A DNA stretch of 64,000 nucleotides from Dermatemys mawii. Lineage: Eukaryota > Chordata > Testudines > Dermatemydidae. Location: positions 14,675,624 through 14,739,623 of the forward strand of contig ML677364.1 of assembly GCA_007922305.1 (NCBI GenBank), read 5' to 3'. Every line of letters begins with the position of its first letter. The stretch's first letter is position 1. The notes under the pieces were generated by a model. That model was not told the origin of the DNA, made no database searches, and worked only from the letters and a program-made list of their open reading frames with translations. Shown here in pieces: positions 37,401-46,289 of this stretch. A program made the position numbers and the translations under genes.

Positions 37401-40111
37401 AAGATGCACTGGAGAGATTTTAGTTGGGGGCTGTAGGTGATTTGTTACTTTCTTTGTTGGGCCTGTCCTGTAGTAGGTGACTTCTGGGTACCCTTCTGGC
37501 TCTGTCACTCTGTTTCTTCACTTTACCAGCTTTGTCTTTGGTACCTCCTTATACTTTCCCATCTCATTTTAAATACTATAACCCAAGTGCTGATGAACCA
37601 CGAAAGTACTCTCTAACTGTACTTGGTACAAAGTATTCATGCATCTTTGTTTTGGCAAGTTTCTATTTTCAAATACGAAAGCTGACTTCAGGTTTGCAAA
37701 CTGCTGTGGGATGATTGGCGATGGTGTGCAGAATTGTGAGAAAAGCAGAATACATTCAGGTAATGTAATTTCCCAACATTATGTGAGTAACATTAATACC
37801 ATGCACATAATATGTGGTGTATACTATGCGTAGGATATATGTATTGTCTAGGACAGTTGAATCATCCAGCACAAAGTGTGGGAGGGACTTCTCCTTTAGC
37901 TGCACCTTTTTGACTTCTCTACTCACTGGCTCCTGCTGAAACTGTTGCTCCCACCTCTCACCCAGCCTGGTCTTGGTACCTCATTGGCTGATCACTCCAC
38001 TACTCAAGTAACTAATCAAAGCTAGACTGCTCAAAATACTAGGGGTATAAGAGGATTTCAGAATTGTGAAAAGAATTGATAACGCTGCATCTATTTCTTA
38101 TATTATTAAAATGTTCAAAAACAAATCCAGGAGATATTAGCACATAGGTAACGAGGTGATTGGATGGAATGCTTTAATTCAGAGGTCCTCAAACCAGTGC
38201 TTTGTGGACAACTGGCTGGTCACATGCTAAATTGCATTAAAAAACACTAACACATTAAATACTCCTACAGTATTAAACAGTTGTTATAGTTCTAACAGTG
38301 TTTTACATGATTGTTAATGGAAGGTGATCCATTGAATTGTGAATGGGAAGGGAGGCATCAATGTGACCATCTACGTAGTAAAATGTGATCCATGCTATGG
38401 TCCAATGTAGCAATTCTCTTGTCTGTAAAACAAAGGGGAATCAATAAATGGCTAAACTATTGAGAGGGCAGCTGAAGAAAATCCATTTTAATGGGATTGA
38501 AACAACTAAATTTGTTCCTGAGAAGGATGAGCTCATGATAAAACTGAAAAAAGTGAGAGAGATTTAATTAAGATAAACCAATAATGTTAGGCAGGTTAAG
38601 CAACACTTCATGTTTCTAAAATATCTTCTATTGCCTTGTTATTTAACAATAGGTGGAAAAGCTATGGGAGGCTGGGAAGGAGGGATCCGTGTGCCAGGGA
38701 TATTTAGATGGCCAGGAGTGTTACCTGCAGACACAGTTATCGATGAACCCACAAGTCTTATGGACATTTACCCTACGGTGACTTATCTGGCTGGAGGGAT
38801 AGTGCCCCAGGACAGGTACAGAAATTGTAAAACATATTCAATCCTTTGAATTTCCAGTAAGGAATCTTGTTTGAAAATGATCCTAACTTAAGATCTCAAT
38901 ATTGGATGTTTATCGTGCGATTTCCAGCCTACTTTTTCAGATCCCTAAGCTGCATATAGTTCATGCAAATCTTTTACAGGTATGAGATTCACCCCGTACT
39001 CAAATGTTCCTTGTTTCAAAAATAAGTTTACAGTTGTGCTTTCAGTTGCAGGTGTTTTCATTTGCAATGACAATCGCATACAGAACTTGTTAACTGCAGT
39101 TTGGTGACTACCTTTCTCTCCATCAACATTAGGGTGATTGATGGCCGGAACCTGATGCCTTTACTACAGGGGTCCATTCAGTACTCGGAGCATAAGTTCC
39201 TGTTTCACTATTGTGGCACGTATTTACATGCAGTGCGGTGGCACCAAAAGGACAGTGAGTATAAAGGTTCTTCCAAAAACAATGATGGCTTCAATCTCTA
39301 GGAAAGCATATGTATAGAATAATTCAATTTTAATATAGGAGACTGTAGCTTTGCAAAAAGCCTGGGATAGGAGACAGTGTGTAGTTGTGCCACCTAGGAA
39401 CAGTGCAGGTACCCACAGAGCAGTAATAATTTGCTGCTGTCCTGCATGTATATTTTGATATATACGCTATGGGCTGACCAGAATATTGAGTGCAAAACCA
39501 AAGTTCTCCCTGCTCAGTTGCTCTGAGAGGGGTAGTATTGGCTTAATCCTGTTTGGATGAATCCAAAGTCTGAATACCCCATCCAGCAATCTGAAAGAGA
39601 AGCTTGACACCTTGTATTACAAATTAAAAACTTTACTTGTTAAGTTCTGGAAATATGTTCAGTGCTGAAAGACCTTTCACTCTTCTAATGCCGTTGTAGG
39701 TCAATCTACATCATATTACATCTGGTTTTCCTCCTACCAGGTAGTGCACTGTGGAAGGCTCATTATGTGACCCCGATATTCCAGCCAGAGGGTGCTGGAG
39801 CGTGTTACGGAAGAGGAATTTGCCCATGTTTCGGGGAAGGTGTAACCCATCATGACCCTCCTTTGCTCTTTGATCTCTCCAGAGACCCATCTGAGGCCAA
39901 ACCTCTGTCTCCTGCCACTGAGCCCCTGTTTGACACAGTAATAAGCAGAATTGAAAGAGCAGTTCGGGAGCATCGCAGTACTCTGACTCCAGTCCCTCAG
40001 CAGCTCTCTGGATACAACATTATGTGGAAGCCCTGGCTGCAGCCGTGCTGTGGGACATTCCCATTTTGCTGGTGTGATAAAGAAGGTGACAGCGCACATC
40101 CTGCTCTGTAA
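13432..40111 (+). CDS. ARSL: Arylsulfatase L (ARSE)-like gene, 10 coding exons
   Basis: Joined exons 13432-13466, 16334-16483, 17763-17884, 21256-21378, 26845-27268, 30435-30571, 31403-31537, 38653-38815, 39133-39254 and 39741-40111 give an unbroken 593-residue protein. It is a sulfatase that should hydrolyse sulfate esters in the secretory pathway. Seen: N-terminal signal segment (residues 12-32, [13 protein letters not shown] core); metal-binding ADD in exon 2; CTPSR signature with Cys86, the residue converted to formylglycine; GKWH (Lys145, His147); two hydrophobic helices about 198-220 and 224-247, as in steroid sulfatase; HVHTP (His301); SDHGG (Asp353); Cys-rich tail. N-glycosylation sequons NAT, NET and NTT are present. 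GASGGLP, NCES and the MDWMVGR stretch resemble ARSL more than ARSD or ARSH. The ATG is chosen because an in-frame TGA lies 21 nt upstream and the exon phase fits. Membership of the STS/ARSD/L/H/F subfamily is near certain; the ARSL assignment is inference and ARSH-like is the alternative. The promoter and any further 5' UTR exons are not identified. Confidence 0.9.
13467..16333 (+). other. Gene 1 intron 1
   Basis: GTAAGA...CAG intron. Contains a MIR-like SINE piece near 14055-14145 and a MITE-like stretch about 14375-14625 (starts AAGGTATATCTATACTTCGA). The rest is unrecognised. Confidence 0.6.
14055..14145 (+). repeat. MIR-like SINE fragment
   Basis: AGAGCACTTTACAAAGG followed by TATCATTATTCCCATTTTAC and a GGGGAAACTGA-type end, the familiar MIR 3' layout. 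A second piece is at about 52215-52330. Confidence 0.5.
16334..16483 (+). CDS. ARSL: Gene 1 exon 2: signal peptide core and metal-binding Asp pair
   Basis: Acceptor TTTACCCTTTCAG, donor GTAAAG. Encodes residues 12-62, with a hydrophobic run then [17 protein letters not shown]. The two Asp of ADD are calcium ligands in the sulfatase family. An NAT sequon lies near the end. Phase 2 on both sides. Confidence 0.93.
16484..17762 (+). other. Gene 1 intron 2
   Basis: GTAAAG...TTAG intron of about 1.3 kb. No repeat assigned with confidence. Confidence 0.6.
17763..17884 (+). CDS. ARSL: Gene 1 exon 3: sulfatase signature with catalytic Cys
   Basis: Acceptor TTTTGTTTTAG. Encodes residues 62-103, including [15 protein letters not shown]; Cys86 is the formylglycine precursor and Arg90 the conserved signature Arg. 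The donor is GTTCGG, an unusual GT followed by TCGG. The paralogous exon has GTTGGG at the same place. Confidence 0.93.
17925..19180 (-). mobile_element. CR1 LINE 3' fragment split by a DNA transposon
   Basis: 17925-18168 reads as the inverse of a CR1 3' end (AAGGCCAAAGGGATCACCAG, then CATCTAGTCTGATCCCCTGC). The same element resumes after the insertion at 18169-19017 with CTGCCAATCTGACCTGTAG and continues to about 19180. It lies in intron 3 of gene 1. Confidence 0.65.
18169..19017. mobile_element. DNA transposon (hAT-like) inserted in CR1
   Basis: The ends ATAGGCGTGC and ACACCTAT are inverse. The flanks GGTCTCTGCC (left) and GGTTTCTGCC (right) match at 9 of 10 positions, and removing the element rejoins the CR1 text. 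The GC-rich interior gives several long but spurious ORFs on both strands, including one of 215 codons. Confidence 0.65.
20242..20903. mobile_element. Interspersed element with TGTGAC...GTCACA ends
   Basis: Starts TGTGACGGAGTCAGACC and ends GAGCTTTGTCACA. It has no coding content. A related start (TGTGACAGGGTG) is seen at 33380. I cannot settle whether it is an LTR or a DNA transposon. Confidence 0.5.
20948..21034. repeat. Foldback repeat, GGCCAAATTC...GGATCTGGCC
   Basis: The left arm (AGCTGGTGTAAATCAG) is the inverse of the right arm (CTGATTTACATCAGCTGAGG). A second copy lies at 22861-22950. Confidence 0.65.
21256..21378 (+). CDS. ARSL: Gene 1 exon 4
   Basis: Acceptor TTAATAG, donor GTATGT, phase 1 on both sides. 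Encodes residues 103-144, starting [10 protein letters not shown] and including GASGGLP and an NETTF sequon. GASGGLP favours ARSL, because ARSD has an AGSGGLP-type sequence here (family knowledge). Confidence 0.92.
21490..22830. mobile_element. LTR-like element remnant with a nested hAT piece
   Basis: Begins near TGTTAGCATCAAACTCTCTGG; the start resembles the insertion at 58149 (shared TCACA, CCA..CAGG and ACTG spacing). No coding domain is visible. A hAT-type foldback piece (about 22170-22390, ending AGTTTGGGAACCTCTG) sits inside. Boundaries are approximate. Confidence 0.4.
22861..22950. repeat. Second copy of the GGCC foldback repeat
   Basis: GGGCCAGAAGCACAGCTGG to CATCTGAGGATTTGGCCC; same family as 20948-21034. 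Confidence 0.6.
23155..23310 (-). mobile_element. Penelope-like element terminal fragment
   Basis: GAGTCCTGTGGCACCTTAAA, then CATAAGCTTTCGTGGGCTAA and CCCACTTCGTCTGATGCATG. The same text, less diverged, begins the longer copy at 36490. Confidence 0.65.
23745..23830 (+). mobile_element. CR1 LINE 3' terminus
   Basis: GGTCCTGCTTTGAGCAGGGG, then TTGGATTAGATGACC and CCCTTCCAACTCTAATATTC, the standard CR1 3' end. Confidence 0.75.
24390..25029. mobile_element. Non-autonomous hAT element
   Basis: Starts CAGGGGTCTCCAAACTTTAT and ends ATAGTTTGGAGACCCCTG. Flanking 8-mers CTCTATGG and CTCTGTGA match at 6 of 8, as expected for an old hAT duplication. ORFs at 24778-25092 lie in its GC-rich end and are not genes. 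Confidence 0.75.
25127..26133. repeat. Direct repeat of about 180 bp (25127-25307 and 25955-26133)
   Basis: Both units start CATTATATCTGTGTCTG or CTATTATATCTGTGTCTG and end GCATCTAGCAAGGAAGCT, with only a handful of differences. They are separated by about 650 bp of L2-like LINE text. A local duplication is the simplest reading. Confidence 0.8.
25220..25760 (+). mobile_element. L2-like LINE fragment
   Basis: The + strand translation gives [20 protein letters not shown] then [11 protein letters not shown], which follows the reverse transcriptase thumb pattern of L2/CR1-type LINEs (LRPFLS..D...LVHA...SRLDYCNALL). Further downstream [12 protein letters not shown] and RSSLTIDE with WFWNSQP fit the following domain. 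Stops interrupt it. Confidence 0.6.
26845..27268 (+). CDS. ARSL: Gene 1 exon 5: KWH motif and two-helix membrane hairpin
   Basis: Acceptor TTTTTTTCAG, donor GTAACA. Encodes residues 144-285. Starts GKWHQG (catalytic Lys/His), then the conserved [13 protein letters not shown] block. Two hydrophobic helices follow (about 198-220 and 224-247), the hairpin that inserts steroid sulfatase-type enzymes into the lumenal membrane face. Ends EAISFIER. Confidence 0.93.
27440..28340 (-). mobile_element. CR1 LINE fragments in intron 5
   Basis: Inverse CR1 3' text: GAGTTTAAGGCCAGAGAGGA, CAGTCTGACCTGAGGGAAAA, GGAACATAAGACACAGATCA, and then TTTCCAGTCTGAATTTATTC. Probably one or two truncated copies. A short CA run is at about 27528-27540. 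Confidence 0.65.
28690..30000 (+). mobile_element. CR1 LINE, reverse transcriptase to 3' end
   Basis: Reads through the CR1 ORF2 C-terminal half: text equivalent to PQGSVLFNIF, DDTKLGG and [12 protein letters not shown], then an intact 98-codon frame 29626-29922 ([50 protein letters not shown]). Ends with the CR1 terminus GGTCCCTTCCATTCCTATGA. Stops and frameshifts show it is dead. It lies in intron 5 of gene 1. Confidence 0.85.
30117..30380. mobile_element. Non-autonomous hAT element with a perfect 8-bp duplication
   Basis: Starts CAGGAATCAGCTACCTTGGC and ends GCCAAGGTTGCCGATCCCTG, inverse of each other. GTATAAAG lies immediately on both sides (30109-30116 and 30381-30388). The interior repeats the GGTAAACA...TGTTTACC palindrome. 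The right edge is 54 bp from gene 1 exon 6. Confidence 0.92.
30435..30571 (+). CDS. ARSL: Gene 1 exon 6: HVHTP active-site segment
   Basis: Acceptor TTCTTTTAAAG, donor GTAAGT. Too short for a stand-alone ORF call, but it reads openly as residues 285-331: [18 protein letters not shown] then [15 protein letters not shown]. His301 of HVHTP matches a catalytic His of the family. A hAT element ends only 54 bp upstream of the exon. Confidence 0.9.
30687..31010. mobile_element. MITE with CATCTACACAA inverted ends
   Basis: Left GGGGACTCATCTACACAA; right TTGTGTAGATGTGCCCTC. The middle has CTGATCTGGGCTG and its inverse CAGCCCAGATCAG. Lies in intron 6. Confidence 0.7.
31403..31537 (+). CDS. ARSL: Gene 1 exon 7: SDHGG metal-binding segment
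   Basis: Acceptor TTTATTTACAG, donor GTGAGG. Encodes residues 331-376: [20 protein letters not shown], then SDHGG (Asp353, a calcium ligand), ending [10 protein letters not shown]. Phase 1 on both sides. Confidence 0.92.
31880..33375 (-). mobile_element. LINE reverse transcriptase remnant (minus strand)
   Basis: The minus-strand translation at 32799-33032 contains [16 protein letters not shown], then [20 protein letters not shown], the finger/palm layout after a YADD box (here decayed to DADA). Inverse text near 33200-33330 fits an upstream [10 protein letters not shown] block. This is not the CR1 family; it may be a Dong/R4- or jockey-like clade. Stops and frameshifts break it. Confidence 0.6.
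33380..33960. repeat. Unresolved repeat beginning TGTGACAGGGTG
   Basis: Starts like the element at 20242. Text to about 33540 looks repetitive (CCAGGCCTGGAAGGG, GGAGGAGGAGACAGG); the remainder is unassigned. Confidence 0.35.
33965..35630 (+). mobile_element. CR1 LINE interrupted by a hAT element
   Basis: CR1 ORF2 text on the + strand: a region of [20 protein letters not shown] type around 34350-34400, [17 protein letters not shown], and [19 protein letters not shown]. The 3' part resumes after 35217 and ends CTTCTATGATTCTATT. Interrupted by 34907-35217. Lies in intron 7. Confidence 0.8.
34907..35217. mobile_element. hAT-type MITE with CGGCATTTCGGCGGA repeats, copy 1
   Basis: Starts CAGCGATTCTCAAACTGGGG and ends CAAGTTTGAGAACCACCA (inverse). 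The interior carries repeated CGGCATTTCGGCGGA-like units in both orientations. Further copies are at 62476 and 63747. Confidence 0.75.
36490..37515 (-). mobile_element. Penelope-like retroelement, GIY-YIG end
   Basis: The minus-strand ORF at 37076-37351 contains [16 protein letters not shown], then [17 protein letters not shown] and [17 protein letters not shown]. This is the layout that leads into the GIY-YIG endonuclease of Penelope-like elements. After a frameshift the frame continues to 36490, where the terminal GAGTCCTTGTGGCACCTTAG occurs. Truncated and inactive. Lies in intron 7 of gene 1. Confidence 0.75.
37516..38652 (+). other. Remainder of gene 1 intron 7
   Basis: No named repeat. 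Short ORFs have no domain. The acceptor TTAACAATAG ends the intron. Confidence 0.4.
38653..38815 (+). CDS. ARSL: Gene 1 exon 8: [11 protein letters not shown] block
   Basis: Acceptor TTAACAATAG, donor GTACAG. Encodes residues 376-430, with [20 protein letters not shown]. Lys378 matches the catalytic Lys of GGK in the family, and this block closes the sulfatase fold around the active site. Ends GIVPQDR. The preceding intron of about 7.1 kb is the longest in the gene. Confidence 0.92.
39133..39254 (+). CDS. ARSL: Gene 1 exon 9
   Basis: Acceptor CATCAACATTAG, donor GTGAGT. Encodes residues 430-471: [13 protein letters not shown], then [20 protein letters not shown]. Reading on past the donor would give a spurious 66-residue ORF; the phase and the paralog show that splicing occurs after GACA. 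Confidence 0.92.
39741..40111 (+). CDS. ARSL: Gene 1 exon 10: C-terminal domain and stop
   Basis: Acceptor TCCTCCTACCAG. Encodes residues 471-593: LWKAHYVTP, then [32 protein letters not shown], and a Cys-rich end ([17 protein letters not shown]) before TAA. It is almost identical at DNA level to the last exon of gene 2 (11 differences in 371 nt). Confidence 0.94.
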
Positions 40112-43100
40112 AGAAAATATATTGAAAGTTAACTGTATGAAAAGCTTTAAAATCAAATGCTTTTTTGAGCAAATGGATTCTTTTTTTGTTGATTTAGGAT
40201 TACAGGGTTGGCTAGCTGTATGAAATAGGGTTTAGTGAAGGCCATTTCATGAAACAAAATGCTAGTCTAGATGGACCAAATTAATATGTTCCAATATGGC
40301 AAGTCTTAGGAGTATCTATTCACTGCTGAAGAGAGAGCTCACGTTGCAGTGTGCCAAAATTAAAGGTGCTGTAGTAGCCATAACTTTGACTCTCTCCTGA
40401 CATTTGTGGATATAGGTTTGCTAGCTCAGCATCATTTTTATACTGAATTTCTATGCAAGGATGTACTATCAACATTCTAGCAAAGCGCTGCCTGCAATGT
40501 TTCAACCCAGTTGGTCATATGTAAGACACATCCTGGGTAAAATACTTCCCCACCCCAAAAATATTTTCTCTTGATACCCCATGGAAAAAGAATCCCTTAG
40601 TCCTCCCAGAGCGGCTCCTCTAAGTGATTCTTCTACCTTGCAGCTAGTTTTTCTAGCAGCAGCGGTGGTGGCTGATATATCCTCTGGCTGTGCAGTAGCT
40701 GGCTGGTTGAAGGATTAGCTCTCCCAAGGAGATAATTTGGGGAATGGTTTGCTTTTGGTTCTTAAAGAGGACAGGCCTCTCCTGGCTGATGGCAATCTCC
40801 CCTAACTGGTCTGGGGCTGTCAGTCCGGTCCCTAATGCATTCCTTAGACCAGAGCAGGGTGGAGGACGCAAGAGGGAAGGAAGCTCCCTTTTCAGCAGCT
40901 GCCAGGGCAATGGCACTGCCTCAGTGAGCCACAGTCAGCACCAGACCCAATAATAGTGAAGGCTGAAAGTTGTAATATGCACAGCCAGTCTTGGTACTGT
41001 GGTAGAGGGCTGGAAAAGTTATTCTTGCCACCACACCCTAGTGATAACCGATTCCTGCTGTCAAGTAACAATAAAAATAAGGACTCAGATCCCCCTCACC
41101 ACCACCATTACTGAAAAGCCCTGGGAGGACTCAGAGGAAGGGAATCCCTGTGAGGATCCCCTAATGTGAATCACCACACATCATTTAGACCAGTTCTGAC
41201 CCCCGTATCTTTCCCCACTCCCATCCCTGGCAGCACAGCTCCATTGAAGCCATACTAACAAAGCTATCTCCTGGATACGACTGCCCACATGATGGAGGAG
41301 GAGGCAGGGCTGTGCTGAAAAGATGATGTCTTAAGTCTGCATTATTTTGCTGATTAATTTATATGGGGCCAAAGGAAGTGACTCTGTGGATCCTACCCAC
41401 TTCTCCTCATAGACCACCTAGGCTCCTCCACTTTCCCTTGGATCTATTTGATTTGGCTATATATAAAATATGTATATCAAATATTAACTCTAAGACTCCG
41501 CTAACCTATGAATTACTAGACGGAAACTTTCTCTTTCCTGCTTGGAGTATGTCCGAGCTGCTTTCTCAGCTTTTTCCTGGCTTCTTTTTTGATTGGCTTC
41601 TGCATATTAGGCCCATGATTTTAATGGTATTTAGCCATTGCTACCTTCAGCATTGTAACACCTAACTGATTTAGGAGCCTACCTTTCCTTTTTGAAAAAG
41701 GATTTAGGCACTTAGGAGTCAACATTCCATTCATGCCTAAATTCTTTGTAAAATTCCAAAACCTAAGTTCTTCATTTGACCCTTCCCACATTGTCTGATT
41801 TCTGCACCTTGATGAGATATCTTGTATCAGTATCCACTTTGGCCCTCTAAACCTATTATGGACTCCCAAAAATATATCTAAGCTGAGAATGTGTCCCCAT
41901 ACCAAACTTTGAGTAGAAGCAGAGGTACAATCTCACCATTCCTGAATGCTGATCTTCACCCCCACCTGGTTCTTAGTGGCCATGCCAAGTCTGACTCATC
42001 AGCTGGACCATGTCAGATCCTACTCTGCCCATATTTCCTTTAAACAGTTCTTATTTAGGGTGCATTGCTGTAATGGTCTGTGCAGCCATTCCTGGTGTCA
42101 CAGGGGATGAAACATTTTTGGCCAGATTTTCCAAATGGCTTAGTACCCAACTGGTCTTTTGAGAACAATGGGAGCTGTGCTTTTGGAAATCTGGCCCGTT
42201 AAGAACCACGCACCCAAGGGTTGGAACTTGAGTGGCAGTACTTGTGGGAGAGAACAGAAAAAGGAGCTAGCGCTCTCTCTCTCTCACCGTAACCTGTAGA
42301 ATGAAAAAGCTAAACAGCCTCTGCTTTTAAAACTGTATTCCACGCTTTTTCTCCAGAGAGGAATTTTCCCTGAATCCCTTAGAGAAGTTTACACTTTTTA
42401 AGGAAGACTCTAATTTGCTTTCATTCCCTCTCTGGCCTTTGTAACAGTAGCTTTGCCAGGGTTCCCGCTTCCGGATTTGTAATGCAGGAATCTGGCTTTC
42501 AGATGGGGGTCGGCCAGCAGTGTTCTGCCACTTGTGCCAAGGAGTCTCATTCGAAGGCCATTCCTTTGTCCAGAAGGTGTGTAGGTCCAGTTCCTCTGGA
42601 ACATGGGCAGAGCTTTGTATTCTTTGTGCTTTCTACACAGGCTCCCAGGTATTTTTGAGCCATACTCAGTTTTGACGCAGAATTTGATTTACAGGCCGTT
42701 TCAGAATAGTAAACGCTAGGCAGTAAAAGTCTGTTTTTCTTGACTTTTGTCTGGCTTTCAAGTCAATTTGCATCTCTTCTCTGCTAGCTCCTGTCTGCCC
42801 TTGTCTCCAATTGTCTGCTTAATCAGAACTGCTGCCTTCAGATGGGCTGGCACATTGTGTTATAGACAGTGGAAAACAACATGTGGGTAGTGTCAGGAAA
42901 GGAAAAGAGCAGTTCAGCCCTAATTCCTCTCCTTTTTTCTTCTTTGATCCGTACAAACTAAAATCTTTCCAGTCTGGGATTTGCTGGATTGTGGCAAGCA
43001 CAGTTACACTGGGAAAAGTTTTGCTTTCGATTTCACTGTCAGTGGAGTTACTATGCATTTATACTGGTGTATCTGAGAGTTTTGCACTCTAGATATGTGT

Positions 43101-43350
43101 CATGTGATTTGCTTAATTTGCTCTTACCTGCCCTATTTTCCTCATACATCTCATTTGGTACATTTATTTCTATCACTGATCTTCTTCCCTTCTCTTTTCC
43201 TAGAGTCCCATCTGAAGGAAAATCTTCAGGTTTAGAGATTGATAAAGTTTTTATGGCCAGCAGGCACTATTCAGTCATGTAGTCTGACCTCCTGTATATC
43301 AGAGGCTGTTACATTTCACCCCGTTATCCCGGTATTGAGGCTAATTATGT
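40112..43350. other. Intergenic region after gene 1
   Basis: 3' flank of gene 1. An ATTAAA-type poly(A) hexamer lies near 40358 and AATAAA near 41070; neither can be assigned. A CT run is at 42271-42287. No other gene seen. Confidence 0.45.
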
Positions 43351-44180
43351 GCTTATGTAAAGCTAAAGCATATCTGCCAGAAAGACATCATTATAATTTG
43401 ATGCCTTCTTCCCCTTGATAGTTTGATCCTATAGTTAATCAGCCTCACTGTTAAAAATATGCTCCTTATTTCTTTGAATTTGTCAGGCTTCAGCATCCAG
43501 CCATTGGTTCTCGTTATTCCATTCTCTGCTAGATTGAAGAGCTGTTTACTACCTAGTATTTTCTCCATGAGGTACATATGCACTGTGATCAAATCACCTC
43601 TTGATCTTGTTTTTGAAAAGCTAAACAGAGCTCTTTTTAAGGCTCTCTCTGTCATATTTTCTCCAACCCTTAAATCATTGTAATCTTTTCTGGTTTTTCA
43701 ACATCCTTTTTACAATGTAGACACCAAAACTATGTGCAGTATTCTAGAATTGGGCTCACGAATGCTGTATGCAGAAGTAAAATCACCTCCATACTCTTAC
43801 TCACTGCTCCCCTTTTTGTATATCCAAGGGTAGCATTAGCCCTTTTTGCCACAATATCGCACTGAAGCTTATGTTCAGTTGCTTGTCCCCTATGACCTCT
43901 AAATCCTTTTCACAGTCACTGCCTTCCAAGACACAATCACCCAGCTGGCATTCCTTGTTCCCAAATGTATAACTTTGGTATGTGTTTGGCTGTATTAAAA
44001 TGCTTTTGCTTTAAAATGGGCCCAGCTTACAAAGGAATGCACATCCAGATGAGTCTTGCAGCTATGCTTAACCTGAAATTCTGCATGTGTTGTAATTTTC
44101 CCTGTAAAATTCCATTATGTTAAAATTTATATATTCTCTCCTGGACTGTTCCTTTTCCTTGTGGAGCCTATTCCTTCAAC
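43351..44180 (-). mobile_element. CR1-like LINE fragment
   Basis: Inverse CR1 text. The minus-strand frame at 43353-43655 includes RALFSFSKTRSRGDLITVHM and NLAENGITRTNGWMLK, decayed versions of the CR1 C-terminal region (R.RGDLI, L..ENGR..GGG.LK.). Confidence 0.6.
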
Positions 44181-44275
44181 CTTTTTGTACACATTCCTAG
44201 ATTGATCAGTTCCTTACTTGCAATTAGACAAGCAATGCAGGATGCCAATCTCTCATGTAACTTGGAATTAAGTTA

Positions 44276-44393
44276 GGGTGACCAGATAGCAAGTGTGAAA
44301 AATTGGGCAGGGGTTGGGGGTAATAGGTGCCTATATAAGAAAAAGCCCCAAATATTGGGACTGTCCCTGTAAACTCAGGACATCTGGTCACCC
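44276..44393. mobile_element. Short MITE with GGGTGACCAG...CTGGTCACCC ends, flanked by TA
   Basis: 118 bp. The left arm GGGTGACCAGATAGCAAGTG is mirrored by the right CATCTGGTCACCC, with TA on both sides (44274-44275 and 44394-44395). A Tc1/mariner-like TA duplication is likely. Confidence 0.75.
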
Positions 44394-44421
44394 TAAATTA
44401 ACTAGCAAGGACAGTTTTTTT

Positions 44422-44434
44422 GGGGGGGGGGGGG
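44422..44434. repeat. Poly-G run
   Basis: Thirteen consecutive G after a T run. Possible assembly-error site. Confidence 0.9.
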
Positions 44435-45669
44435 TTAAAGGAGGATATGCTAATGTTTTGACACCACATATGTTCTTTAAGAAACCTGAGTGGTTATGCA
44501 TGCTGTGGGTGAGTGAACAATAAAAATATTGTTGTGCATGGTACATTCCACTTCCACATTTCCTTTTTACCTTAATCTACTCCGAAAATATGTAATTAGA
44601 TCTCACAATGCTCTTGTTCCATACTTGGGGAAATACTACTTACAGGCCATCATCTCTAGGTATGAGCACAGCAGCTTAGGACATCCATTTAAAACTGTAG
44701 GTGAAATGTACATTAGGCAGCAAAATTCTATTACTCTGAGCAGGAATTTACTTTGGGTTGATAACTCCAGTGTCATTGACAAATATTTAGAGCCTCGTGA
44801 TGTGCAAAAATTAAGAGCTAGGATACTTGTAGATATTAATAAAAGCAGCTTCCATAAAATCAAACTGCCTTGATTTTAGAAGCTGGAGAGAAGGGAGAGT
44901 TATTCCTCTGTCCATTTCAGACAAAAAAAATACCTGCATGAATTAATTTGTTCTCCTAGGGACTGATATTTTTCCTCCAGTATAATGTATTACCCTCCAT
45001 TACCTCACATGGCTATTACTGGATCACTCTTTGCGGGAGTTCATAATACCAGTACATGGTGTAACTTTTAAGAGTTATCCTCAAATGCACTGTGATCAGC
45101 ATGCTCCCTTCCTGAGGACAAGTAATGAGTAAGTTACAAAGTTGTGTCCACACCCAAGTTTCTCACATGACAATACAAAACTGTGCCACAAATTATTAAT
45201 AGAGGATTGCATGAGGACAAGAACTTTGCTCTTAAACAATTCAGTGCCTGCAGCTACACATTCCCAATTTACAGTATGAGGCAGACTATCTTTCATACCA
45301 CTGAATTATTTCTAAATATGTTTTTGTTTCCAGCTTGTTTGTGAGGTGACAGCTATTCTTTCCATACATCATATTTTTGGAGCAATCAACTTGAGAGTAA
45401 TCCTTTAAAAGCTAAAGGCTTAGAAGTGATTTGATATAGGAAGACCCTTTTCTCGTACGGTACTATAGACCTGCTACTGTCCTTACTTCAGGAAGATTAA
45501 TGATTCCTTCACCAGGGACTTTGTTAGAGAAAGAAATGTGGGGTCAGACTCAAGGAATGTAGTCTTTAACTGACATTTGGAGCAGCTGAGAATTCAAGAG
45601 CTGACCCTGTTCAGGACAGACATACTTAATATAATAGAAACTGAAAAAAAGGGATTTAGGAGCTTGAGT

Positions 45670-46080
45670 CAATTTTGAACATAAGAATAGTCATACTGGG
45701 TAAGACTAAAGGTCCATCAAGCCCAGTATCCTGTCTTCTGACAGTGGCCAATACCAGGTTCCCCCAGAGAGAATGAACAGAACAGGCAATCCTCAAGTGA
45801 TAAATCCCTTCACCCATTCCCAAATTCTGGCAGACAAAAGCTAGAGACACCATCTCCTGCCTAATAGCTATTGATGGAAACTTATCTGGTTCTTTTTTGA
45901 ATCCTGTTATAGTCTTGGCTTTTCACAACTCTGTCAAGGAGTTCCACAGGTCCACAGTATGTTGTGTGAAAAATACTTCCTTTTGTTTGTCCTTGTGGTG
46001 ACCCCTAGTTCTTTTGTTTTGAAAATCTTACTCTCAGGCTATAATCCTGTGGCTAGCAAGATAGCCAGGTAAATGGGATA
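45670..46080 (-). mobile_element. CR1 LINE 5' to middle fragment
   Basis: AACATAAGAATAGTCATACT, then GGTCCATCAAGCCCAGTATC and CCTGTCTTCTGACAGTGGCC, the well-known inverse CR1/L3-type text. Confidence 0.75.
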
Positions 46081-46289
46081 AGGAATCCTCTCTACCATGC
46101 AGGCCTATATGGGGGGAAACTTTGCAAAGGTCTCCCACGAGAGGCAGCCCAATGACTAGAGTAACCTACTTGGGGGGCAGGGAGACCAGTACGTGGAAAG
46201 AAGAAACAGATGGGTGAGTACACACAACAATGGAGCTGTTGCCCTGCTGCCTCCTGTTCACAGCGAGCCCTGTGGAGTTTAGCTGTACA

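Noticed and set aside
39101..39301. 66-codon ORF ending in [15 protein letters not shown]
   Set aside because: Only the first part is exon 9; the tail is intron read-through beyond the GTGAGT donor.
46152..46213. Candidate first coding exon of gene 2 (ATG, 20 codons, phase-2 GTGAGT donor)
   Set aside because: The phase fits, but the peptide is polar, unlike a signal-peptide start, it has no similarity to gene 1 exon 1, and it lies between CR1 and another repeat.
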